Shown one piece after another: positions 39,276-48,213 of a DNA stretch of 64,000 bases (position 1 is its first letter; each line of letters starts with the position of its first letter). The notes below the pieces were generated by a model. That model was not told where the DNA came from, did not search any database, and worked only from the letters and a program-made list of their open reading frames with translations. This DNA is from JACDAN01 sp963827705 (GTDB taxonomy: Bacteria; Actinomycetota; Thermoleophilia; Gaiellales; Gaiellaceae), in NCBI GenBank assembly GCA_963827705.1, contig CAWHBN010000015.1, forward strand, positions 1 through 64,000, in the 5' to 3' direction. A program made the translations under genes and the position numbers.

Positions 39276-41849
39276 CTACTCGTACTGCAGCGCTTCGAGG
39301 ACGTTCAGCCGCGCGGCGCGGCGCGCCGGGAGGATCGCGGCGACCATGCCGACGATGACGGCCAGGATCGCGAAGATGATCAGCGACGAGAGCGGCACGT
39401 CGTAGCGCACGTCGTACTGCTCGAGCGCCTTGATCACGAGCGCGGCGAGGAACATCCCGAGCGGTAGGCCGATGGCGGCGCCGATCAGCGCCGTGATCAC
39501 GCTCTCCGAGCCGATCATCGTCCGCGCCTGCCAGCGCGTCATCCCGACCGCGCGGAGCATCCCGAGCTCCCGCGTCCGCTCGAACACCGCGAGCGCGAGC
39601 GTGTTGATCATCCCGAAGATGCTGATGATCACGGACAGCGCGAGCAGCACGTAGAGCATCGTCAGGAACTGGTTGAACTCCTCGTCCTGCTCGGTGATCC
39701 ACGCCTCGCGCGTCTGCGCCTTCGCGTCCGGGAAGGTGGCGAGCGCCTCGTCGATCGGCGCCTGCGCGGCGGGAGTCGGGCCGCCCTCTGCGTTGATGAA
39801 CGTGAACTGGTTCCGGGGCCGGTCGTGGAGCTCGTCGAACTTCTCCTTGGAGATGCTCACGGAGCCGAGCAGCTGGTAGAAGGGCGGCGGGTCGTAGGTC
39901 GCCTTGACCTCGAGCGTCGTGTCGCGGCCCGACCCGGAGAGGAAGTCGAACCGGTCGCCGACCTGGAGGTTGTGGTCCTCGGCGAAGTCGGCGTCGACGA
40001 TCGCGCCGGTCCTGCCTAGGTCAGCCAGTACCGCGTCGGAGCCGTCGGCCCAGTCGAAGTTGTAGACCTCGGCGATCTTGTCCGGCTCGACGCCCGTGAC
40101 GTACTTGTCGATGCCCGCGACCTTGCCGACCTCGGCCCGGACGCTCGTCGCGAGCTCGACGCCGGGAGCCTCCGCGGCAGCCTCCCCGGCGCCGGCGACG
40201 AACGGGGTGAACCCGTCCTGCGAGGTGACGACGAAGTCGGCGGCGATCTGCTCCTCGATCGCGCCGCGGTTCGAGGCCTTCATGCTGTTCGAGAGCACCG
40301 CCACGAAGGTGACGAGAGCCAGTCCGATCATCAACGCGGCAGCTGTGGCCGCCGTGCGGCCGGGGTTCCGCAGCGTGTTGCGACGCGCCAGGAAGCCCGA
40401 GACGCCGGCGAGCTTCTCGCCAGGGACCCCGACGATGGCGGCGATCGGCCGGACCAGCTTCGACGAGATCATCGCTACGCCGACGAAGAGCAGAAGGACG
40501 CCGAAGGCGATCGAGAGCAGGCGTGAGCCGATGGCCAGTTCGTCCGTGAACGCGCCGCGGGCGAGCAGCAGAAGCGCGATGACCAGCACGAGCAGCGCGA
40601 TGTAGGGAGTGAACCGGGCGAACCGCCCGTGCGGGAGCTCCGCCCCCTCCCGCACGGCGAGGATCGGCGAAACGCGCGTCGCACGGAGGGAAGGGACGAA
40701 CGCGGCGAGCACTGTCACGACGATCCCGATCACGAACGCGAGGATCACCGTCCGCGGAGCGATCACCATGTCGGCGGTCGGCAGGTCGAGGTCGAGTGCG
40801 CCGAACAGCGCGTCGAGCCCGTATGCCAGCCCCACGCCGAGGAAAAAGCCGACGATCGATGCGATCAGGCCGATGACCAGCGCCTCGAGGAGCACCGCGC
40901 GGCGAATCTGCTTGCGCGAGGCGCCGATCGTCCGGAGTGTCGCCAGCTCGCGTGTCCGCTGCGCGACGGTGATCGACATCGTGTTGAAGATGACGAAGGC
41001 GCCGACGAAGAGGGCGACCGCGCCGAAGGCGAGCAAGAAGTAGCGGATGAAGCTCGTGAACTCGGAGACCTCGCTCGCTGCCTCCTCGGCCTCCTCGACC
41101 CCGGTCCGAACCTGAGCGGTCGGCGGAAGAATCGGCTTGATGTCCTCGACGAGCTGCTCGGGCGTGACTCCGTCCGCGGCAGCCAGCGAGATCGCGTCGA
41201 ATGATCCCTGACGATCCAGGAGCTGCTGTGCGGTCGGGATCGTGAAGACGGCGAACGTGGCCGTGCCGAGCGAGCTGACGCTTCCGTACTGCGCAACGCC
41301 GGAGACCCGGAAGTCCTGCACGGGCTTCAGCGTCGCGATCTTGACCGAGTCGCCCACGCCGTAGCCCTGCTTGTCCGCGGTCCCCGCGTCGATCACGACC
41401 TCGTCCGGCGCGCTCGGCCAGGTTCCGTCCACCAGCCGCAGCGGGTTGAACTGCGATTGCTCGGGATCGATGCCGAACCCGAAGGACGGCGCACCCTGGG
41501 TGTTGATCGCCTTCCCGTCCGGCTTGAGGATCTTCGTCGCCGTCTCGTCGGCGACGCTTCCGGTCGCGGCCTCGACGCTGTCGAGCTCGCGGACATCGTC
41601 GAGCAGGCTCGCCGGCACCGACGGTGCCTCTGCGGTGCTCCCCTCGAACGAGATGTCGGGCGCCTTCCCGCTGATCGCCGCGTCGGTGTTCGCGTACGAC
41701 TCGCTGAAGATCGCGTCGAACGCCTTGTCGATCGTGTCCGTCAGCACGAACGTGCCGCTGACCATCGCGACGCCGAGCACGACGGCGAGCGCAGTCAGCG
41801 ACGCGCGGAACTTCCGGCCCGCGAGCCCTCTCAGCGCGACCCGGATCAC
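39276..41849 (-). CDS. FtsX/MacB-like ABC exporter permease
   Basis: An 857-aa membrane protein with two FtsX-type halves: a first helix (FRASLTALAVVLGVAMVSGTFVLTDTI), a large outer domain, three helices (about 265-420), further helices at about 430-480, a second outer domain (about 515-725), and three closing helices ending ARRAARLNVLEALQYE. The R(T)RELAxLRxxGxxRxQ coupling motif occurs twice (QRTRELATLRTIGASRKQIRR and ERTRELGMLRAVGMTRWQAR). It is the partner of the ATPase with 4-nt overlap. Such exporters move lipids, peptides or lipoproteins; the cargo here is unknown. Confidence 0.88.
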   Translation of the reverse strand: MIRVALRGLAGRKFRASLTALAVVLGVAMVSGTFVLTDTIDKAFDAIFSESYANTDAAISGKAPDISFEGSTAEAPSVPASLLDDVRELDSVEAATGSVADETATKILKPDGKAINTQGAPSFGFGIDPEQSQFNPLRLVDGTWPSAPDEVVIDAGTADKQGYGVGDSVKIATLKPVQDFRVSGVAQYGSVSSLGTATFAVFTIPTAQQLLDRQGSFDAISLAAADGVTPEQLVEDIKPILPPTAQVRTGVEEAEEAASEVSEFTSFIRYFLLAFGAVALFVGAFVIFNTMSITVAQRTRELATLRTIGASRKQIRRAVLLEALVIGLIASIVGFFLGVGLAYGLDALFGALDLDLPTADMVIAPRTVILAFVIGIVVTVLAAFVPSLRATRVSPILAVREGAELPHGRFARFTPYIALLVLVIALLLLARGAFTDELAIGSRLLSIAFGVLLLFVGVAMISSKLVRPIAAIVGVPGEKLAGVSGFLARRNTLRNPGRTAATAAALMIGLALVTFVAVLSNSMKASNRGAIEEQIAADFVVTSQDGFTPFVAGAGEAAAEAPGVELATSVRAEVGKVAGIDKYVTGVEPDKIAEVYNFDWADGSDAVLADLGRTGAIVDADFAEDHNLQVGDRFDFLSGSGRDTTLEVKATYDPPPFYQLLGSVSISKEKFDELHDRPRNQFTFINAEGGPTPAAQAPIDEALATFPDAKAQTREAWITEQDEEFNQFLTMLYVLLALSVIISIFGMINTLALAVFERTRELGMLRAVGMTRWQARTMIGSESVITALIGAAIGLPLGMFLAALVIKALEQYDVRYDVPLSSLIIFAILAVIVGMVAAILPARRAARLNVLEALQYE

Positions 41850-42604
41850 GTGAGGGTGACGTCTCGGATGGTGTCGAGGATCTCCTCCTCGCCGGCGCCG
41901 CCGAGATCCTTGACGATCTCACCGTCCGCGAGGAAGAGGATGCGGTCGGCCGAGGCCGCAGCACGTGCCTCGTGCGTGACCATGACCATCGTCTGGCCGT
42001 AGTTCTCGACCGACTCGTGCAACAGCTCGAGGATCTCGCCGCCGGTCTTCGAGTCGAGGTTGCCGGTCGGCTCGTCGGCGAAGACGACCGTCGGGCGGGA
42101 GACGAGCGCCCGCGCGATAGCGACGCGCTGCTGCTGGCCGCCGGAAAGCTCGGAGGGCCTGTGCGTCAGGCGGTCAGTGAGGCCGACGCGCTTGACGAGG
42201 TCATCGAAGAACGCCTTGTCCGGCTTCTCGCCGGCGAGCGCGAGCGGAAGCGTCATGTTCTCCTCGGCGGTCAGCATCGGAAGCAGGTTGAAGAACTGAA
42301 AGATGAAGCCGATGTGCTTGCGCCGGATCTTCGTGATGTCCTTGTCGCTCAACTGTCCGAGCCGGGTGCCGGCGATCGTGACGTAGCCGCCGGTGGGACG
42401 GTCGAGCGCCGCGAGGATGTGCATGAGGGTCGACTTGCCGGACCCCGAGGGCCCCATGACCGCTGTCAGCTTGCCTTGCTCGACGTCCAGCGAGACGCCG
42501 CGGAGCGCGTCGACCGCCGCGTCGCCCTCTCCGTAGCGCCTGTGGATGTCGTGCGCTGTGACGACCGCGCCGTTATGTGCTCCGTCCTGCTGCGAAGCCT
42601 CCAC
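41846..42604 (-). CDS. ABC exporter ATP-binding protein (MacB/LolD type)
   Basis: A 252-aa ATPase. Walker A GPSGSGKSTLMHILAALDRP, Q-loop FIFQFFNLLPMLTAEENM, signature LSGGQQQRVAIARALVSRP, Walker B VVFADEPTGNLDS and switch VMVTHEARAA are all intact and match the LolD/MacB subgroup. GTG 42604 follows GGAGG. A consensus-like promoter lies 44 bp upstream of the start and a large palindrome further up, suggesting regulation of the exporter. Confidence 0.9.
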   Translation of the reverse strand: MEASQQDGAHNGAVVTAHDIHRRYGEGDAAVDALRGVSLDVEQGKLTAVMGPSGSGKSTLMHILAALDRPTGGYVTIAGTRLGQLSDKDITKIRRKHIGFIFQFFNLLPMLTAEENMTLPLALAGEKPDKAFFDDLVKRVGLTDRLTHRPSELSGGQQQRVAIARALVSRPTVVFADEPTGNLDSKTGGEILELLHESVENYGQTMVMVTHEARAAASADRILFLADGEIVKDLGGAGEEEILDTIRDVTLT

Positions 42605-42647
42605 CCTGCCTCCAAATGTGAAAGTTAGTGTCTACTAGCCGGGTTTC

Positions 42648-42676
42648 AAGCTAGAGAAATCCACTCGGCCCGTCAA
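42648..42676 (-). promoter_or_regulatory. Promoter of the MacB-like exporter operon
   Basis: On the minus strand -35 TTGACG (42676-42671), 17 bp, and -10 TAGCTT (42653-42648) give a leader of about 37 nt with GGAGG before the GTG. A TAGT-N4-ACTA dyad (42626-42637) lies just downstream of the expected start site and may be a control site. Confidence 0.65.
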
Positions 42677-42738
42677 GGCTACGCGACGAGCAGATCGCCT
42701 GGGCGGAGGCCGCCGCACCGCGGGGCCAGGACCAACCT

Positions 42739-42755
42739 AGTAACAAGTTGTTACT
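42739..42755. promoter_or_regulatory. 17-bp AT-rich palindrome, probable operator
   Basis: AGTAACAAGTTGTTACT is a perfect 8+1+8 palindrome in a GC-rich region, sitting 63 bp upstream of the exporter -35 box and just after the end of the UPF0104 gene. Its form suits a TetR- or MarR-type dimer. The MarR-like gene at 43747 is the nearest regulator. Confidence 0.5.
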
Positions 42756-42770
42756 TGGGTCTCGCCGACG

Positions 42771-43712
42771 CTACGCCCGCTCCGCGGCTTCCTCGTCCAC
42801 GTCGACCTGCCACGGGAAGCTCCGCAGGGTTGCGAGCGTCGCGATCGTGCCGAGCGTCAGGTTCACGGCGATCACGACGATCTTCAGGCCGACGCTGAAG
42901 CTGAGCACGTCCGTCGCGGGAGCTGTGCCCGCGAACATGTAGACGAGCAGCGCCTGCTCGGTCCCGATGCCCGCCGGAGTGAGCGGCAGCAACGTCGACA
43001 GCGTCTGCGCGACCTGGACGAGAAGGACGCTGTGCAGGTCCGACGGCATCCCGAAGGCCCGAAGGGCGAAGTAGATCGCCGCCAGGCGGAACGCCCAGTC
43101 GAGCGCCTGCCACGCCACCACCTCGCGCAGATAGCGACGAGGCTCCCTCAAGATCGAGAGCCCTTGCCGAACCCGGGTCCAGAACGCAGTGACCTTGCGG
43201 ACACCGGTGATCGCGAGAATCGTCGAGACGACCAACGCCAGGAAGACGATCCCGGCGGCGGCCCGCGGGTTGTGGAAGACCCAGAGCCAATCGATTCCCG
43301 GAAGATCCGGCAGGGCGCCGGCACCCGGGAGGACCCCGGTGGACAGCGCCCACCCCAGCAAGAGCAAACCGAGGGCCGAGTCGAAGATCGTCTCGACCAG
43401 CAAGCTCGAGGCGAGCGTCGGATACGAAGACCCTTCGACTCGGTGCCGCGCGATGTAGAGCCGCAGCAGGTCTCCCCCGCGCCCGGGCAGCAGTGCGTTC
43501 GCCCCGATGCCCGCCGCGTACGCGCAGAAGATGTCGCGCCAGCGAACCTTGGACTCGGGGTAGGCAGCGGCGACGATGTTCCGCCACGCGCGACTCCGCG
43601 CAGCGATCCGGCCGAGATGGCAGAGGATCGCCAGCGTGAGAGGCAGGGGCGCGATCGAGGTGAGCTGGTCGAAGAACGACTCGATTGCGTTGACGAACCC
43701 GGACACCGGCAC
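42771..43712 (-). CDS. UPF0104/AglD-type membrane protein (lysylphosphatidylglycerol synthase TM region family)
   Basis: A 313-aa multi-helix membrane protein of the PF03706 family, with about eight helices. Typical segments are GANALLPGRGGDLLRLYIARH and TLSTLLPLTPAGIGTEQALLVYMFAG, the repeated P-x-G loops of this group. Members act as lipid or glycan flippase-like proteins, or as the membrane part of MprF. The soluble synthetase domain of MprF is absent. GTG 43712 is divergent from the MarR-like gene by 34 bp. Confidence 0.82.
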   Translation of the reverse strand: MPVSGFVNAIESFFDQLTSIAPLPLTLAILCHLGRIAARSRAWRNIVAAAYPESKVRWRDIFCAYAAGIGANALLPGRGGDLLRLYIARHRVEGSSYPTLASSLLVETIFDSALGLLLLGWALSTGVLPGAGALPDLPGIDWLWVFHNPRAAAGIVFLALVVSTILAITGVRKVTAFWTRVRQGLSILREPRRYLREVVAWQALDWAFRLAAIYFALRAFGMPSDLHSVLLVQVAQTLSTLLPLTPAGIGTEQALLVYMFAGTAPATDVLSFSVGLKIVVIAVNLTLGTIATLATLRSFPWQVDVDEEAAERA

Positions 43713-43746
43713 ATACTCGCCGCAACGGCTTTACGATCGGCGGCCC

Positions 43747-44160
43747 GTGGCGACCGACAGTGCAACCTCGCCGACCGCCCAAGAGGCGGCGCGCGTCGCC
43801 GAGTTCCGCGTCGCGCTCCGGCGGTTCCAGCACCGGACGGAGCTCGTCGCGCGCGACTGCGGGATCACGCCCGCGTGGTACCTGCTCCTCCTGCAGATCA
43901 AGGGCGCGCCGGACCTGACGGAGGAGACAACGGTCACCGCACTCGCCGACCGCCTCCAGCTCGCCCAGAGCAGCGTCACGGAGCTGGTGTCGCGGGCCCA
44001 GCACGCCGGCCTTCTCCAGCGGACCCCCTCCTCCGCCGACGCAAGGGTCGTCCACCTTCGACTCAGCGCACAGGGGGAGAAGATCTTCGCCCGCGCCTTC
44101 CGGAGTCTCGCTTCCGAGCGGGAGGCTCTTCGCGACGCGATCGCCGACCTGGAGGACTGA
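43747..44160 (+). CDS. MarR family transcriptional regulator
   Basis: A 137-aa winged-helix regulator. The DNA-binding region is TVTALADRLQLAQSSVTELVSRAQHAGLLQRTPSSADARVVHLRLSAQGEKI, with the D-x-R wing (SADARVVHL) of the MarR family. N- and C-terminal helices would dimerise. GTG 43747 is 9 nt after TACGAT, a probable leaderless start. It could control the divergent UPF0104 gene and the MacB-like exporter behind it. Confidence 0.85.
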   Translation: MATDSATSPTAQEAARVAEFRVALRRFQHRTELVARDCGITPAWYLLLLQIKGAPDLTEETTVTALADRLQLAQSSVTELVSRAQHAGLLQRTPSSADARVVHLRLSAQGEKIFARAFRSLASEREALRDAIADLED

Positions 44161-44174
44161 CCTCCAAAACCTGG

Positions 44175-44203
44175 TTGACTCCCGGGAGCCATCAGGCCAT
44201 AGA
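44175..44203 (+). promoter_or_regulatory. Possible promoter of the M14 carboxypeptidase gene
   Basis: TTGACT (44175-44180) and CATAGA (44198-44203) are 17 bp apart, followed by a 65-nt leader ending in AGGAGG before the TTG start. The -10 match is only moderate. Confidence 0.4.
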
Positions 44204-44267
44204 TGGGCCGATATCGATGGGCGTCGGTGGTCCAGGGAGGGTGCCGCGCCCCAGGAGGTGTTGCGTT

Positions 44268-47009
44268 TTGTCCCCCCGCCTTACGTTCCTAGGGCTACTC
44301 GGCGCCCTGGTGACCGCGATGTTGCTCACCGCCGGCACGGCGGGTGCGGCCATCGCACCGCCATGGTGCGGCACGCCCGAGCCGGATGCAGCCGGCAATC
44401 TTCCCGACGGGACCTCACCGACGCACCCGAACGGGAGCTTCCCGCACATTCCCTACTACGCGATCGGGTGCACGCTCGACCGCATCGCCGCGGCAAGCGA
44501 CGGTCGCATGACGGTCGAGCGCTTCGGCAAGTCCGCCAACGGACGCGACAAGTTCCACGTCGTCATCAATGCGCTCGACACGAAGTCGCAGCGCCGCGAC
44601 TACAAGAACTGGCAGAAGGTCCGTCGCGACTCGCTCGACGATCCTGAGCGCGCCCAGGACATCCTCGCCAAGGTCGGAGACGACGTGAAGGTCCCGCTCT
44701 TCATCCAGGGCGGCATCCACGGAAACGAGTACGAGGGCGTCGACGCCGCGATGCAGGTGATCGAGCGGCTGGCCCTCACTCCGTACGGGACGGATCCCGA
44801 GGTCGACCAGATCCTCGACCAGGCGATCATCGTCTTCAACCCGATTCAGAACCCCGACGGCCGGATCGCGGGCATTCGCCAAAACGGGAACGGGTTCGAC
44901 CTCAACCGCGACTTCCTCACGCAGTCGCAGCCGGAAGTCCAGAGCACGGTCGCACTCATCCAGGAGTGGCTGTCCCCGGAACTGCTCGATCTCCACGGCT
45001 ACGTGACGCCGACGCTGATCGAGGCGACGACGAAGCCGCACAACCCGGGCATCGAGTACGACCTGTGGCTCAAGTGGAACCAGAGCCGCATCGATGCCAA
45101 CGAGGCGGCGATGAACGCGCAGGGCTACGAGGTGACCCGCCCGATCAACGACTGGTGCTGGGACGGCGACCTTCCAGTCGGCGGGATCTGCACTGGTGAC
45201 GGCTCCTCGCGCCCCAACGACTGGGGACCCAGGTGGGCCGAGAGCTGGGACGACTGGGGACCCTTCTACACCCCGATGTACTCGCAGCTCGTCGGGCTGA
45301 ACGGCTCGACGGTCGAGATGTGCAACCAGCCCGCGCTGAACCCAACCGGAAACGCGTGCGGCCCCGGCGCGAACGTCTACGAGAAGGTCGGCCGGTCCGG
45401 CTCTCGGCTGATGCAGTACATCACGGTCTGGTCGACGCTCCTGTTCGACACGGCCAATCGGGTCGACCTGATGGACGACCAGCTCGAGATCTACATCCGG
45501 AACGACAACGACGCGCCTCGGCCGCCGCTGTCGAGCTTCCCGAATCACCCGACCGACCAGTCCAGGCAGTTCCGCAATCCGGAGAACTACTGGATGATCG
45601 ACTACCCGCAGGCGTTCGTGATCCCAAAGGGCGATAACCAGCGCAGCGATCCCGAAGCACTGCGGCTCGTCCGCTGGCTCCTCGCAAACGGGATCCAGGT
45701 CCGCGAGCTCAAGCGCGGCTACAGGTACACGCCTCCGGGCGGCACGAAGGTGCGCTTCGACAAGGACTCGTGGGTGGTCGAGATGGACCAGCCGCTGCGC
45801 GGCCTGGCATATACCGCCCTCGGCGCCGGTCAGGACATCTCGGCCAAGATCGCCATCCTCTACGCGCCTCCCGGCGCCTGGAGCCATGGCTTCCTTTGGG
45901 GAGCGGACGTCGTGGAGATCCCCGACGGCGCCAAGTTCAATCCCGACACCAAGCATGTCCGGAAGGTCAAGAACGCGCCCGGTGGCGTCGAAGGAAGGCG
46001 GAACGCCGCGGCGTTCGCGCTCGAGGTCGACTCGCCGACCGCGGTTCGGACGCTAAACGCCCTCCTCAAGAGCGGGCAGACGGCGCAGCTGGCGACCGCG
46101 CCGTTCACGAACTCGCTCGGTGACCAGATGCCGGCCGGAACCGTGCTCTTCCCGGCGAGCGCCCGTAGGGTGCTCGAGGATGCCGGCGACGACTCCGGTC
46201 TCTGGTTCTTCGGCGTTCGGAGCAGCGGCATGCCCACGGCCGAGCCGATCGACCGGTCACCGCGGATAGCGGCCCTGACCGGTGCGGTGAACCAGGACAT
46301 CTGGGTCCTGCGCGAGCTCGGCTTCACGGCCGACCCGGTCTCGACGGCGACCATCAACTCGGCTCCGTCCGATCCGCTTGCGAACTACGACGTCGTCTTC
46401 AACACGGGCAACTGGCCTGGAGCGACCCAGCCCACGGCTCGCGCTCGGCTGACGGCGTTCTTCGCGGCCGGCGGCGGGTACATCGGCGCCAACCTGAATG
46501 GCGCCAACTTCCTCGTCGCCGCCGGACAGATCAGCGGTCTCGCCGGCATGTCGAACAGCGGCGGCGGCGCCGGGTACAGCGGCATCGTCACCTGGCTCAA
46601 CAGCGGTCCCGGCACGAGCATGATCACCGGGGCGTACCGCAGCATCGATACGGCGATCATGGACCCGCCGACGTGGTTCACGAGCGTCCCGGGCACGTGG
46701 ACCACCGACGGGAAGTTCCCGCTCTCGGGCTTCTTCCTCTCCGGCCTGTTCCCGGGCTTCGGTTCGTCGGGCGCGGCGAACTCGCCGGTGATCGCGCACG
46801 GTCTCAACACCGCGGGCAGCTCGCGGATGACGACGTTCGCGATGAACCCGGCCTACCGCGCGGATCCGGAGCGCGAGTGGCCGATGCTGGCCTCGGCCGC
46901 GCTACTGGTCCGACCAGTAGCGAATACTCGACGGGGGGCGGCGCGAGCCGTCCCCCGTCGAGAAATTTTCAAGATTGATATTCCTCAGTGGGTGGAGTAC
47001 GTTCAGTGA
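44268..47009 (+). CDS. Secreted M14-family zinc carboxypeptidase, probable 3' frame error
   Basis: A 913-aa exported protein. TTG 44268 follows AGGAGG at 9 nt and begins a signal peptide (RLTFLGLLGALVTAMLLTAGTAGA). The M14 domain (about 55-400) has zinc ligands in GGIHGNEYEG and LDLHGY and the catalytic Glu in GLNGSTVEMC. A long C-terminal part of about 450 aa is beta-rich, including a ThuA/glutaminase-like stretch (YDVVFNTGNWPGATQPTARARLTAFFAAGGGYIG). The last 30 codons run through a strong terminator hairpin and read ARRGAAR-type nonsense. In the frame shifted by one base, a stop (TAG 46918-46920) lies 7 bp before the hairpin and would give an end like YWSDQ, so the natural end is probably near 46920. 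Confidence 0.83.
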   Translation: MSPRLTFLGLLGALVTAMLLTAGTAGAAIAPPWCGTPEPDAAGNLPDGTSPTHPNGSFPHIPYYAIGCTLDRIAAASDGRMTVERFGKSANGRDKFHVVINALDTKSQRRDYKNWQKVRRDSLDDPERAQDILAKVGDDVKVPLFIQGGIHGNEYEGVDAAMQVIERLALTPYGTDPEVDQILDQAIIVFNPIQNPDGRIAGIRQNGNGFDLNRDFLTQSQPEVQSTVALIQEWLSPELLDLHGYVTPTLIEATTKPHNPGIEYDLWLKWNQSRIDANEAAMNAQGYEVTRPINDWCWDGDLPVGGICTGDGSSRPNDWGPRWAESWDDWGPFYTPMYSQLVGLNGSTVEMCNQPALNPTGNACGPGANVYEKVGRSGSRLMQYITVWSTLLFDTANRVDLMDDQLEIYIRNDNDAPRPPLSSFPNHPTDQSRQFRNPENYWMIDYPQAFVIPKGDNQRSDPEALRLVRWLLANGIQVRELKRGYRYTPPGGTKVRFDKDSWVVEMDQPLRGLAYTALGAGQDISAKIAILYAPPGAWSHGFLWGADVVEIPDGAKFNPDTKHVRKVKNAPGGVEGRRNAAAFALEVDSPTAVRTLNALLKSGQTAQLATAPFTNSLGDQMPAGTVLFPASARRVLEDAGDDSGLWFFGVRSSGMPTAEPIDRSPRIAALTGAVNQDIWVLRELGFTADPVSTATINSAPSDPLANYDVVFNTGNWPGATQPTARARLTAFFAAGGGYIGANLNGANFLVAAGQISGLAGMSNSGGGAGYSGIVTWLNSGPGTSMITGAYRSIDTAIMDPPTWFTSVPGTWTTDGKFPLSGFFLSGLFPGFGSSGAANSPVIAHGLNTAGSSRMTTFAMNPAYRADPEREWPMLASAALLVRPVANTRRGAARAVPRREIFKIDIPQWVEYVQ
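46927..46962 (+). terminator. Intrinsic terminator of the M14 gene
   Basis: CTCGACGGGGGGCGG (46927-46941) pairs with CCGTCCCCCGTCGAG (46948-46962), 15 bp with one G-U, loop of 6 nt, followed by AAATTTTC. This is the best rho-independent terminator in the window, although the annotated reading frame passes through it. Confidence 0.75.
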
Positions 47010-47061
47010 GGGTTTTCAACCTGAGGCAACAGGGGGCGGGAAGCTGAACGAGGGCCCGACG

Positions 47062-48204
47062 TTGCTGCGGCGTGGAGGTCGGCGCGGATTTCGCCGGTCT
47101 GTATTTCTGTGCGCTCTGGCCGGGATGCTGCTGCTCGCGCCGGGGGCTGCGGGTGTTCCTGGCCCTGGTGATCACGCCGTGATTCGCGATCTTCGGAACG
47201 TCTCGGGCCGAACGGCTGGTACAAGAGCAACGTCACCGTCAACTGGCAGGTCGACGGTCCGAGACGCCGCTCCTGAGACGCGGCTGCGAACGCGAAACGC
47301 TCACGGCCGACACGCCCGGTGACCCGATTACGTGCTCGGCGAGGAACGACAACGACCACACGGATACGACAGTCAACCAAGCGTTCAAGGTCGACAAGAC
47401 CGCGCCCGGCAGTAGCCACGGTGCTCGAACGCCAGGCCGACGCGAACGGCTGGTACAACCGTCCGCTTACCGTCGCGTTTCACTGGAACGGACGCGACCT
47501 CCACGGATCGTCGACTTGCACCTCGGGCCGATACGCAGGCCCGGACAGCGCCGCCGCGCTCATCGCCGGATCGTGCACCGACATCGCCGGCAATCATGCA
47601 CCCGCCTCGTTCTCGTTCAAGTACGACGCAACCCCGCCGAGCATCTTCGGCGTCACAGCGACGCACGGGAACCGGAGCGCACAGATCTCCTGGCGCAAGT
47701 CCAGCGACACGAAGTTGGTCGAGGTCTTCAGAACACCGGGCCGGAACGGACAGGGCGAGTCCGGGATCTACCGCGGGACGGCGAACGGCGTCAAGGACAC
47801 CGGCCTCGTCGTCGGCCGCAAGTACGAGTACCGGGTGATCGGCGGTCGACGAGGCTGCGAACCGCGCCGAGCAGAAGCTCGGCTTCGTCGCCACCGGCGC
47901 GCTGCTGAGCCCCACTCCGGGACTGCAGATCACGATGAAATCCCCGCCCACTCTCGCCTGGGCACGTGCCAAGCGTGCGTCCTACTACAACGTCCAACTG
48001 ATTCGCGCTGGCCGCAGGGTTCTGAGTGCCTGGCCCGCGCGTCCAAGCTTCCGACTGCGGCGAACGTGGCTGTACAAGGGACGGCGCTATCGACTGCAGC
48101 CGGGCGTTTACCGCTGGTACGTCTGGCCCGGATACGGGCGGATCTCGGCCGCCCGATACGCGAAGCGCCCGCTCGGAAGCAGCTCGTTCGTCGTGACGAA
48201 GTAG
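47062..48204 (+). pseudogene. Short Ig-like/FnIII secreted protein, frame broken several times
   Basis: TTG 47062 (GAGGG upstream) begins a signal peptide, RRSVFLCALAGMLLLAPGAAG. Coding sense then jumps between frames: PNGWYKSNVTVNWQVDG, then PETPLLRRGCERETLTADT through VNQAFKVDKTAP, then AVATVLERQADANGWYNRPL with one two-Cys Ig-like repeat and a FnIII-like domain. The fourth switch near 47842 leads to VDEAANRAEQKLGFVATGAL and the C-terminal module ending GSSSFVVTK at 48204. At least four frame changes are needed. The order of domains is the same as in the next gene but with a single full repeat. It is either a decayed gene or a badly resolved sequence. Confidence 0.65.
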
Positions 48205-48213
48205 GCCGGCAGC

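Noticed and set aside
43726..43737. Shared bidirectional promoter between the MarR-like and UPF0104 genes
   Set aside because: A TACGAT box suits the MarR gene, but no matching -10 at 6-9 nt is seen for the GTG at 43712 on the other strand, unlike the 9.1-kb site.
43032..44267. Upstream extension of the M14 carboxypeptidase frame by over 400 codons
   Set aside because: It is antisense to the UPF0104 gene and crosses the MarR gene in another frame; the signal peptide and AGGAGG fix the start at TTG 44268.
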